From contig SEYY01019107.1 in NCBI GenBank assembly GCA_009176605.1, positions 15,001 through 42,500 of the forward strand: 27,500 nt of DNA, in the 5' to 3' direction. Positions 11,516-27,500 of the stretch are shown here, in pieces. Numbering within the stretch: the first letter of the stretch is position 1; every line of letters starts with the position of its first letter. The DNA is from Armadillidium nasatum (lineage: Eukaryota; Arthropoda; Malacostraca; Isopoda; Armadillidiidae). Under the pieces are notes generated by a model. It was not told where the DNA came from. It worked only from the letters and a program-made list of their open reading frames with translations, and searched no databases. The position numbers were made by a program, and so were the translations under genes.

Positions 11516-11664
11516 GTTCATCGTCCAATTTCCATTTTAGAACTGATAAGTATAAGAAAGACTAGTAGGAAAAGAAAAATAAGTATATAGAATTGTCATA
11601 TATGACATATATGCTGGCAACTTAGGGTTTATTATTAAATGAATTTACTATGCGAAATACTTAC

Positions 11665-11927
11665 TTGACAAAAGGCATAACCATGTAAAACATATTTGTG
11701 GGACCTCCTGATTTTGAATAATTCCGGTCATTTTTATGTGTCGGTAACTGGTGAATGGGAAACCATTTTAATTCCTTAATCTCTCCTTTGGTACGAGGAA
11801 CAAATTCTGTAGTCATTGAAACTCCAGGAATTATATACAGACGAACTTTCTGTTCTCCAATCGTTGTTTCTAAGTAGATATCTTTGTTAATTTGTGAAGA
11901 GATGTCATACCCAGTTTCTTCCAAAAC
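11665..11927 (-). CDS. DCP2: Dcp2 exon: Nudix box end and core of the Nudix domain
   Basis: Dcp2 removes the m7G cap from mRNA in the cytoplasm. This 263-nt exon follows acceptor TTATCTTTTAG (AG at 11929-11928) and ends at the consensus donor AA/GTAAGT (11665/11664). It opens with VLEETGYD, which with the RE ending the previous exon forms the catalytic REUXEEXGU half of the Nudix box. Both glutamates that bind the metal are present. Then follow VRLYIIPGVS, EIKELKWFPIHQLPTHKND and NMFYMVMPFVK, which match the Dcp2-specific pattern RLYIIPG, EI-WF-I--LP-H-ND and N-FFM-IPF(I/V)(R/K). The frame is fully open, with phase 0 on entry and phase 2 on exit. This is the strongest evidence for gene identity in the window. 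Confidence 0.93.
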
Positions 11928-12218
11928 CTAAAAGATAAATATCCGTTAAGTAGAACATGTTAATAATACATACCTAATCATTTAATGATAAAATATTTTA
12001 AACTCTCAGGCCAGGGGCTATAATAATAACAAAGTAAGATATTTATCGCTAAATTTGACGATATTTTATATAAACTAGTCTGTTACAGTCGTATCAGAAG
12101 TATCATATTTTTTTTTTTTAATATAAAAAAATTGAACAAATTATTTCAAAAAAATCTAACAAGAATAGGAGTTTACAGCAGAATTTTCTACATTTAACTG
12201 AAAAACAATTAAATATTG

Positions 12219-12363
<145 letters not shown>

Positions 12364-12994
12364 CCTGTAATATAGGAAAAATCATTAAAAAATTTCAACC
12401 TACTCACTCACTCCACTAGTTCTCAAGGCAAAAGTTCATGACTAGAAATTAAAAAATTTTTTTTCCAAAACTGTTATTTTAAGAGTATTTTCCCTTAAAA
12501 GTCGTTAAAAAAAATATCCGTAATTAATGAGTAGCAACTTGTTGCAGAATAAAAATTCTTTGGCCTCAGTAATATATATGCATAAACATCGAAACTTAAA
12601 TTTACAAGTATTTGAATTTTCATCCAATTTAAATCAAATAAAAGGCAAAACGAAGCACTGAGTGAGTTCTATGATGTTGATTTAAAAATTTTCTTCTCTA
12701 TCTATTCATTTAATTTTTATTGCTAAATGAAAGTTTAAGAATTTTTTTTTTCTTTTTTTCTGTGTCAATATCTCAAATAGAACAAATAGCATATAAATAT
12801 GCTCTAAGTAAAAGTTTCAGCTTGACATGTTCCAAAAACAATATCAGAAAAATAAAAAAATACTCTCATCTTTTTAAATAATATTTTTCTGAAAGGTGTC
12901 CAAAAGTTTTGTCATATATGAAAGACTGCAATAAACTTTTTTCTGCTCGGCTCATCAATATTAAATTTTAAAACCAATTTTATTTATTTATTTA

Positions 12995-13120
<126 letters not shown>

Positions 13121-13738
13121 CTGACACTGTTTTAAACATCATTTATATTTTATATAGTATAATCATAATTAAGAATTTATAATAATTTTAAGGAATAAAG
13201 GATAATGTAATTCATGTAAACAATGTTCAAAGAAGTCAATAGGAAACAAACTTCGTATGACGTTTCAAACGAGAAAAAAGCTGAGATTTTATTAAAGATT
13301 TGGTGGACAGTAGCACATGGTTGTCCTATGGGACCTTCCAGTGAGTCAAAATAATTAAACCACAATTTGTATAAATAAAGGTAAAATACAGCAATGACCA
13401 ATTAAGTAAACAGTGTTCGTGTATTTGCTAACACAATGGTTATATTTTGTTAAAGAAAACTATATTTATCTTACCTTCGCATTTATGACACGTTATTGAT
13501 TCTGATTTCCTTTTTTTTTTTTGCAAATGGGACATTCGAGGAAAAATAATCACACCCCCCCTTAACCACTATATCCCGAATTTCGTTTTAATTTGGTGTA
13601 CTGGGATCTTTCATATACTAAAACCATTTCTCCAAGTTTTAGCATTCTATGACAAATACTTTAAAAATTAGGGGGTTGAGCCCCACCTTGTTACTTTAAA
13701 GAGCCATAACTTGAAGACCATTTACCATAATCCCGTAA

Positions 13739-13869
<131 letters not shown>

Positions 13870-14125
13870 CAGTTTAAGACGACGAGTGCAATGGTGCTAG
13901 TTTCAAGAATGTAGTTGTAAACTTGGAAAAAAAAAAAACAATTGTTTGTATTTTTCGGTTACCCCACACCCCCATGGATGGTGAAATAATACCATTTCTT
14001 AATTATTAAATTTCCAAAATAACTTGATACAATAAAAGTTATTGGCTTTGGGCAATAATACTGAAAATATTTTACTAAAAATACCCATTACTCTATATAC
14101 GAAACATATACGCCTGCATAAGGTA

Positions 14126-14628
<503 letters not shown>

Positions 14629-14929
14629 AAAATAAGGTCTTGCTTTATGATGCTGGTGGCTAGCTCTAGGGTCTTACTTAACATTATGTATAGTTGGTGT
14701 ATTAAAATGTTTTTCTGCTTAATACTTTTTTTATTTTATATAATAATTTCTATTACAAAGTTAAGTTTTTAACCGTGTTGTTTTACCGGCTTTTAGTTTC
14801 AGAATGACGCTATCAACATCGATATCGATGTGGGCATGTATATATCATCCAGAGATGGAATATATTAAAATACTTTCCATTTTAATTTATTCTCAAAGTT
14901 CCAAGTGGAAAAATGTATTAACGAGTGTC

Positions 14930-15470
14930 TCACTAATATCTTCAGACTCACTCTTCCTTTTCCTACTGTACCCAAATAAAAATATACTTAAAACTTCCGT
15001 ACATAGGATCACTTACATTTCAACATAATAGAAATATTCTTACTGTAACTGAAGCTACATTCCCGCAATGCCAGTTCATTCTTATATATTTTACTCCCTC
15101 TCAATTCATACTTTCTTCAGAGACAAGGAATCTCACTCAATGTTTCTCAGATCCTCATTAATTTATTTATCTAAGTGTGTCAACTGTAATGCGGCGTATG
15201 TAGGACAAACTGGTCTACAATTAAAAGTGAGGATTGATAAGCATATAGGAGTTTCCTTTAGAAAAGAACTTCGTCTTTGCTCTACCATACACTCTGCCAT
15301 AAAAGACCATGGAGATACCCATCCTTTCTTTCTTCTAATTTCTATATTCTTCAACATGTATCTTCCCTTCTTGATCGTAGCATTTTTAAGTTTTATATAT
15401 AAAAATTCATTACCTATCTTTAAATGATCAAGCTTCTTCTATTGTCCTTTTCACTCAATAATGAAGTATT
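14930..15470 (+). pseudogene. Second Penelope-like GIY-YIG fragment
   Basis: The frame 15068-15427 contains LIYLSKCVNCNAAYVGQTGL, which has the Penelope-type cysteine pair (C-x2-C) followed by the YVG of the YIG motif. Then come QLKVRIDKH (expected catalytic Arg and zinc-insert His) and STIHSAIKDH. The GIY part is altered to LIY. A frame change near 15330 shifts the C-terminal half; it reappears as SLPIFK, then LNDQASSIVLFTQ before TAA near 15463. Upstream, 14930-15060 has weakly similar linker sequence in other frames. The fragment is on the opposite strand to Dcp2, in its intron, and is more decayed than the copy at 6535-7107. Confidence 0.7.
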
Positions 15471-15670
15471 TTTTCTCAAAATAGTCCAGCCTTTATATTT
15501 TTATTTATTTCAGTATCGATATTATTACTTTATTTTTATTATTTTATTGTTACTATTATTATTTTAAATATCTTATATATAGTTAATGAATTTATATTTC
15601 GATTGTATATCAAAATAAAAATTTTCAAAATTTAGTTTGTGCTTTAGATGGAATTATTAAAAAAAAAAAA

Positions 15671-15796
<126 letters not shown>

Positions 15797-16129
15797 AAAA
15801 TATTAAAGCTATAATTAAAACTATTATAAAGTGAATTTATGCTAAAGAAATTCAATTAAAAGACCGAAGAAAATATATGGTAAATTTAAAATGGCAAAAG
15901 TTTATTAGGTTAAAACAATACTTATCTGAAAATGACGAACTTCACTGACAATAAAAATAACCTATAATTAATTGAAAACACTAAAAGATTAAAACACTAT
16001 ACACGTAAAGAAAAATTAAAAACATAACACACATTTAAAACTATAAAAAAAAAAAACAAAACACACACACTAGAATTGCAGCACTAACAGACACAACTAC
16101 CACTAAGAGAGCTAAACTAAAACTATCCA

Positions 16130-16247
<118 letters not shown>

Positions 16248-16259
16248 ATTTTTGCATAC

Positions 16260-16344
16260 CTCTCTAATTGCACATTTAAAGGGCTTCTTCCTCCACATTT
16301 ATTTTACCTTTTGGGAAGCCCCAAGAAGCTCTATGCCAAAAACT
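16260..16344 (-). CDS. DCP2: Dcp2 exon: WGFPKGK and first half of the Nudix box, with frame break
   Basis: The exon begins after acceptor ATATTTCAG (AG at 16346-16345) and ends at donor GAG/GTATGC (16260/16259). Read from the phase-0 junction it gives [21 protein letters not shown], then CTT TAA: a stop at 16276-16278. Shifting by one base there restores KCAIRE and joins the next exon in phase to form G-x5-E-x7-REVLEETGY, the exact Nudix spacing. The 85-nt length is 28 codons plus one base, which fits a single surplus base in [18 protein letters not shown] is a Dcp2 signature. The rest of the exon is well conserved, so an assembly error or a very recent mutation is more likely than old decay. 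Confidence 0.88.
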
Positions 16345-17467
<1,123 letters not shown>

Positions 17468-17599
17468 CTGTACAAGTAATACATGACTAAGATCTGTACT
17501 AAGGAGGAGGGCTCCATATGTGGGCACCCGGTGCTTAAAATCTCTGAAATCTTGCAGCATATCCTCGATACTGCCTCTTTCTGGTTCCATTTTAACGTG
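17468..17599 (-). CDS. DCP2: Dcp2 exon: entry to the Nudix domain (VPTYGA..LLVQ)
   Basis: A 132-nt exon of exactly 44 codons, phase 0 on both sides, from acceptor ATGCCAG (AG at 17601-17600) to donor CAG/GTAAGT (17468/17467). It reads HVKMEPERGSIEDMLQ, then DFRDFKHRVPTYGALLLSTD and LSHVLLVQ. The VPTYGA(I/L)(I/L)L and (V/L)LLVQ strings are the first strands of the Dcp2 Nudix fold, preceded by the hinge helix (VLDEWKEYK in human, DMLQDFRDFK here). The internal Met codons are not needed as starts: Dcp2 has a longer N-terminal regulatory domain that binds Dcp1, and its exons were not found further upstream in the window. The acceptor has almost no pyrimidine tract. Confidence 0.9.
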
Positions 17600-17604
17600 C
17601 TGGC

Positions 17605-18545
<941 letters not shown>

Positions 18546-19172
18546 GAAGACTGTTCATAGTTTATTGTGCATGCCTTTTAAGAGAGGTGAGGAGGCCTTA
18601 TGATATGATACAAGTTTACAAAATATTTGCATCCGACAGTAATACAGAGATTGAAAAATACTTCATAGTGGACCATGGAAGAGTAACTAGAGGACATAAT
18701 AAGAAAATTAAAAAGAAGCCATGCCATCTCGATCTAAGAAAGTACTGTTTCAGTAATAGAGTTGTTAATTTTTGGAATGACTTGCCACAAGAGATTGTTG
18801 ACTGTGATTCTCTTGTCAAATTTAAAAAGGGGCTAGATAGATATATGGATGGTTTGGGTATTATATAGAATAATCTGACTAAGTCAAATCGGCGGGTATA
18901 TATGAATTTTTGGATCAACAGATCAACCTATGACTAAGGCTAACGCAGTATTTTTAGTGGGTGATGGTTCATTGAGTATTGCATGTGTAATGGGGTTTAG
19001 TTTTACTTTTATCTATGCATGACTATGCATGAATGAACTAATAACTAGGATGGGATAGACCTAGTCTTTCGTGCATGTATTAGTATTATTATTGTTATTA
19101 TTTGTTTGGACTGGGACAGTCTCGATAGGCCCTTGTGGCTTCTAACTGTCTCTATTTTCCTATGTTCCTACA
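18546..19172 (+). mobile_element. CR1-like LINE 3' end, 5'-truncated copy
   Basis: Codons 18587-18868 form an unbroken C-terminal domain: YDMIQVYKIFASDSNTEIEK, DHGRVTRGHNKK, CHLDLRKYCFSNRVVNFWND and LPQEIVDCDSLVKFKKGLDR, ending at TAG 18866-18868. The 3' UTR runs to the tail GGCCCTTGTGGCTTC-ACTGTCTC near 19172, shared with 8228-8290. No RT precedes it. It is much better preserved than 7569-7930, so it is a younger copy of the same family. Confidence 0.82.
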
Positions 19173-19298
19173 TTGTATGTCAATGCTAATTTTAATTTTT
19201 TATGAAATGCTATTTTTGTATGTTTCATTCAATATTAATTTTTCCTTTATTCTGTTACAGATTTAAAATAAATTTATCTACAGCATAAACTTGTCAAT

Positions 19299-21550
19299 AT
19301 GTCAAATAAATATCGATACAGTTGTAATGCTTTAGGATTACCACATAAAAAAAAAAAAACATCAAACTGTCGTAAAATGACATTGAACACAATAGAAGAA
19401 CTCAGATTGCTGACAGGTAGAGAATATCAGGAAGATAAGAATATAATCTTTCCATCATGCAGAAAGGAAATAAAAAATAAGATATGAGCTTCAGCAGAAT
19501 GATGAATCCTCTAGCAATGAAATGGAAACGAGAGAAGGGGCAACCACTGGCATTGATACAAGTGCTGTTGCTATGGGAATTTCACCATTAATGTTTAGGA
19601 ATGTTAGAAAAAGAGACAGAAGTATATGCTAAAAAGAAAGTTACACAGTTGCAAACAGCTATAACACAAGAAGTTGCAGAAGCTACTGGCTTCAAGCAAG
19701 AAGATGTATCTCAACCAGGTTCTAGCTCTATACAGAAACAATGATATATTGCTAGATGAGCTAAAATCAAAGATGAAGATATGTTACACTCAGGCAGAAA
19801 AGATTCAAATCCTTACCCTGCTCCCAAAGAGTTGGAGTGTTCTTAAGATAATGACCAGGATTTGTGGTTTCAGAAAGAATGGTAAGAACAGCAAAGAATT
19901 TACACCAGAAAGAAGGGGTTCTTGCAACGCCCGCGAAGAAGTGTAATCAACCATTATCTTCAACAACCAAAGATCTTGTCTACAGTTTCTATCTGGATGA
20001 AGAGTATAGCAGAATATGTCAATGCATGAAAGATAAAATCTATATATTGATGGTGTCAAACATGATAAACAGAAACAACTGCTGCTATGAAATATGAAAG
20101 AGCTTTATGTGGAGTTTCATAAGAAATATGATACAGAAAATATTGGCCTCTCAAAATTTTGTCAGCTTAGACCTAAATGGTGCATTACTGTGGGAACTGC
20201 AGGGACACAGTGTCTGTGTTTGCAAGATACATGAAAATGAAAAACTCATGCTTACTGGAATATTCATGAAAACAGATGAATACAAAACTCTTATCAACAA
20301 AACCGTTTGCAATATGGAGTCAAAGGAATATATGCTACATATGTGTAGCTAATGTTCAGGACAAGAGGGAGCTACTAAATACCTTTGGGAGATAATTAAA
20401 GACATACATACATCCAGATGATGTAGTTGAATTTCAGCATCGGGTCCACATAGACAGCGACACTTTCGTGACCAATCTGCTGACAGTGGAAGAGTTTATT
20501 GCTAACATTGAATGTAAAGATTTCAAGTTTGTCAACATCACTACATTGCTAAACATCAAACATATGTAAAGAACCTAAAGGAAAACCTGCAGCCACAAGA
20601 GCTGATAATACTTATGGACTTTGCTGAAAACTACTCCTTTGTTATTCAAGATACTGTACAAGGTGAATGATAAAGTTGTGGGTCAGAGTCTGCGCATAAT
20701 CAGTGACTACCTATCTCGTAATGCTGTTGCTGTTTATGTGTTCATTAGAAAAGTTGTCCAGTTTTTAAAATCTACAGCACCTAGAATCAAGCACATTCAC
20801 TACTTCAATGATGGTTCAATAATGAAGTGCAAGAACTTTAAAAATTTATCTAACCTTTGTTGTTATCTGAACAACCATGGATAACTGCAGATTAGTTTCT
20901 TTGCAACATTGCATGGAAAGTCACCATGTGATGGCATTGGTAGCACGTTAAAGAGATTGGCACAAAGGGAAAGTCTGCAGCACCCCCTCTATGACCATAT
21001 ACTCACTGTTTAAGATCTTTTTAAGTTTTCAAAGCAAATTAAAGGAATCATGACATTCTTGGTGAGCAATAGTGAGGCTGAAGCAGTATTGCCACAACAA
21101 AATGAGGGATCTAAAAAAGCACATACAGTAAGAGGAACACGTGAAAACCACTACTTTGTCCCTACTGATGATAGTAGAATTAGAGTTAGCAGAGTGGCCA
21201 ATGACCTGGTATCATTTATTCCAAATGTTTTTACAAAAGTACATTTAAATATGAGTTGTCAGGATTGCAGCCAGGTTAATATGTTTCCTGTATTTATAAC
21301 AACAAGTGGAGGATTGGAAATGTATGTGAGGTGTCTGTGGAACAGCAAGATGCACATATCAACTTTATGCATCCTAATGGACCTAGTAAGGAATTTTCAC
21401 TGGCCAAAACAGAAAGATAAGGTTGGATGCCAGATATACAAATAATCTGCATAATCCCTGCCCCAGTAGCATCATCATTCAGCAGAAACTACATTTTCCC
21501 AAATGAAACTTCATTAAACACTCAGACAAATTTCATCAAAATGCATTAAT
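19299..21550 (+). pseudogene. Decayed transposase-like gene of an unnamed multicopy family
   Basis: Fragments in successive frames line up as one protein of about 700 residues: start MSNKYRYSCNALGLP; EVAEATGFKQEDVSQPGSSS (about 19663-19730); LPKSWSVLK (about 19818); LRPKWC-like sequence and GHSVCVCKIHENEKLML (about 20165-20262); DFAENYSFV-type sequence (about 20617); SLRIISDYLSRNAVAVYVFI and HIHYFNDGS-MKCKNFKNLSN (20621-20884); FFATLHGKSPCDGIGSTLKR; GTRENHYFVP; and an end INFMHPNGPSKEFSLAK. Asp in DFAENYS, Asp in YFNDGS and an acidic position before FFAT could be an RNase H-like DDE triad. I recall this family as uncharacterised and repeated in invertebrate genomes. At least eight frame breaks or stops mean no product. 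Confidence 0.6.
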
Positions 21551-24379
<2,829 letters not shown>

Positions 24380-25990
24380 ATTTACCAGGAAACAAATCTT
24401 TAGAAATTCCAGGTATATACTCTAAAAGAAGACATTCATCGAAATTAAAATCTTTCAGTATCTTGAGAAAAATTCATCTAAAGGTAATTTGGTAAATTTG
24501 GCCAGCTTAATTTGGTAAATTGCACTTGAGGTTCAGGGTAGTCCCGTTCAGAGTTTTTGCCCATATAGGATCTCAGAAGGTAGTAGGAGTTTTGGTACAA
24601 CCATCAAGATGTTTAAAAACACCTCTAAAAGGCAGCTCATTTTGATGAAGTGCACAGCCAATCGTGTGCACTTTCCAATTAATTTTCTTTTCCAGATGTG
24701 TTACAAGACCTCCTTCACAGTCAGTGTTGGTGTTTGTGTTGTCATGGAGAACAGCTTTGGCTGTATCAAAATTATTAAATTCCTCCAATACACTAGCAAC
24801 TTCTTCAGCCTGAACAGCACCTGTCACACCTTTGACTGTTCCACCTTCAGATGCTTCTTCGTTTGTGAAAGTCAAATTGTGCTCTTGTGTTTCTTCTTTC
24901 TTCAACTTAATCTCTCCAAGTTCATTTTCAATTTATTTGTACATGAACCAAGGTGTCTTTGTCAACTTTTCCGTCAATGCCAATACAGAGTAATTTTTCT
25001 ACACCTTCAAATATTTCATTACCTCTTACTCTCATCCTATCTTTTTCTCTGTCCAACTTTGATTTATCGACCATTATTCTGCTTCACATAAACACTAGGT
25101 CCTAACAGGTTCATAACCTTTAAGTCCAACAGGAGTGCATTGGCAAGGCTTGCCCCTAGATTTGATGAAATGACACCTCATCAATTCCATGGCATATCTT
25201 GGCATTTTCAGAAAGACGTTAACTTCATAATATACTTGGTTGAAAGTCTTGGTATTTATCATCACATAACGAAAATATTAGTACAAGAGTGAATTAATAT
25301 TAGTGAAATAATAAACTGTTTATATTTATATATGGGTCATGTTATGGCATTTTTAAAATAATTATTAAGGATCTCATTATAATAACTATAAGCATTTAAA
25401 TAGAAGCATGCATTCACAAATTTTAAAATGATTTATCATTTTAAAATATCATACAATCATTAAACTCTCCTGAATCTTCATCAAGTTTCCGAAAATAATT
25501 CATGTGAAGATGTTGAAGTAGTGCACAAAAAATAGTATTATTATCTTATTTAATAGTGGACAAGTACAGATTATGTGTTGCAATTTTATAACACTTCACA
25601 GCTTTATCATCACAAGGATGAATAGGCAGCTTACAGGTGCAAGAAGAAATATCAAAGAGTTTTTCTAATTTTTTCCTCCATATTCTGCACCTGTACTGTC
25701 GAAAGACATTTCCTTATTAATTTCCTTGGCTTTCTTGAAACACATTCAATCCACAAACAATCCACAATCCAAATCATGCAAGGGCAAGTATAGGTTTACA
25801 GAATCACATATTTTAATAACATCATCTGCTATCATTTTAGTTACATCACAGTTTTTCAAGTTAGGGTGGCTACTTTTGAGGAAATAGCTATACTGAATGA
25901 CTTGAGTGAGGGTAGGAGGTTCAGTTTCATTCAAAGGTGAAGGATTGCAACCAAATTTTTTGGCACTACCACATTGAGTCAGCACAGTTG
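24380..25990 (-). pseudogene. Decayed multicopy gene, unnamed family (cysteine-cluster N-terminus)
   Basis: Read on the minus strand, fragments run in order. They are VLTQCGSAKKFGCNPSPLNE, PPTLTQVIQYSYFL, KMIADDVIKICDSVN (25985-25746); then, in another frame, LFDISSCTCKLPIHPCDDKA, with closely spaced cysteines; SKLDREKDRMRVRGNEIFEG and LCIGIDGKVDKDTL (about 25070-24950); then a third frame, 24905-24573, with NTNTDCEGGLVTHLEKK, KVHTIGCALHQNELPFRGVF and KHLDGCTKTPTTF; and remnants to about 24400. I recall similar uncharacterised repeated genes in arthropods, possibly transposon-derived, but cannot name the family. Several frameshifts and stops rule out a product. Confidence 0.5.
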
Positions 25991-26505
25991 CTTTTCATCT
26001 GTTACTCATTGTATTTATATTAAATCAACAAATATTATTCATACCTTCGAAAAAATAACTTTAGTTTATAACCTATAAGAATAAATACATCAATTATTGA
26101 CAAAATTACATAAATAAAATTACAACACACACACACACACACACAAATTATTATAACCAAGCACATTTTTTAACGATATATATTTTACAAATATGTTGGC
26201 AATCGCTCTCCTTTCACTGTCTGCAAACATGTAAGAAAGTAATATAACCTACGGAAATGCAAAGGGTGTTTTAAAATGCTTATTACTCATATGGCAACGC
26301 TAACACTGTGATGTAAATGTGAGCAGTGGTTGAGCCCAAAGTAACATTTATGTAAATCTAAAACATGGCAACTTGAAATATTGAACCCAATTGCTGCAAA
26401 AATTCAGCACATTTTAGCAAATATGATTTACACCATCTTTATTTATGCATTAAATTGCATCTATCACAACCTGTCCAATATCAAAGTTTAAAAATCCACC
26501 TTCCC
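25991..26505. other. AT-rich DNA, no gene recognised
   Basis: Contains an (AC)n microsatellite at about 26125-26145. No gene or RNA is identified. Confidence 0.5.
26125..26145. repeat. (AC)n microsatellite
   Basis: About ten AC units; the only long dinucleotide run here that is not TA. Confidence 0.95.
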
Positions 26506-27247
<742 letters not shown>

Positions 27248-27500
27248 AAGGTATTAAAATAAGTAGTCAAATTTCACTTTATCCTAGAAGCCGAAGAAAA
27301 AACCGCCACTACAGCCGAACTGTCCAGAAGAAGACGTCCAAAGCAGAGGTTAAAAAGAAGTTGCTCCTACAGCAACCGAAGAAGACGTCTCAGAAGAAGT
27401 TCCAACGCCTATGCTCCCAAAAGGAGACCCAGTTTGGCAGATCATTTGCCCTTGACTGTGGTTCCTCCTTTGAAGTAGCCTTCCATCTGAGGCTACAGAC
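27248..27500 (+). other. GC-richer edge with two overlapping open frames
   Basis: Composition changes sharply near 27285. One frame (ending at TAG 27476-27478) is Arg/Ser-rich, with SRRRRPKQRLKRS and NRRRRLRRSSNAYAPKRRPS. A second frame remains open to the window end, Lys/Gln-rich and then RSFALDCGSSFEV. The motif GAAGAAGACGTC occurs twice (near 27329 and 27380). A TTTTCAG acceptor precedes it. It could be an exon or the 5' part of a mobile element; the coding frame cannot be chosen here. Confidence 0.3.

Noticed and set aside
24609..25091. Plus-strand frame of 160 codons
   Set aside because: It is antisense to the decayed minus-strand gene, whose sequence carries the recognisable conserved strings.

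Overview
The window looks like repeat-dense, AT-rich intronic DNA from an arthropod, most likely a decapod crustacean. This rests on three things: an intron-split DCP2 gene, LINE and Penelope-like sequences of the kind common in crustaceans, and about 2.5 kb (roughly 9%) of long (TA)n arrays. The organism is inferred from sequence character only.

Host gene: four exons of the mRNA-decapping enzyme Dcp2 lie on the minus strand at 17599-17468, 16344-16260, 11927-11665 and 9608-9303. They encode the end of the N-terminal region, the Nudix core and the start of the C-terminal tail. Reading phase carries across all three internal introns. The N-terminal (box A) and C-terminal exons were not found, so the gene probably runs off both sides. 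The 85-nt Nudix exon carries one surplus base that puts a stop in frame. A second, less certain, frame break lies in the 9303-9608 exon.

Left part (about 617-8290, + strand): one decayed CR1-like LINE is split by later arrivals. These are a 5'-truncated Jockey-like LINE (3162-5106), a (TA)n block enclosing a small hAT-like element (5200-5661), and a Penelope-like element (6228-7414) between a (TA)n array and poly(A)/(TA)n. The Penelope-like piece has a GIY-YIG endonuclease frame between two almost identical inverted arms of about 278 bp. Each arm holds a hammerhead-ribozyme-like sequence whose core has C3 and G8 exchanged for G3 and C8.

Middle part (8291-17600): Dcp2 introns filled with (TA)n arrays, a second Penelope GIY-YIG fragment (+), a degenerate 104-bp tandem repeat, a 22-bp palindrome and a small hAT-like block.

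Right part (17600-27500): a dispersed repeat present as an inverted pair, a CR1 3' end, a decayed transposase-like gene (19299-21550, +), a hAT-like element with a BED zinc finger (21822-22674), a second decayed multicopy gene (25990-24380, -), AT-rich DNA with three E2F-like sites, and a GC-richer edge with two overlapping open frames. No tRNA, rRNA or CRISPR array was seen.
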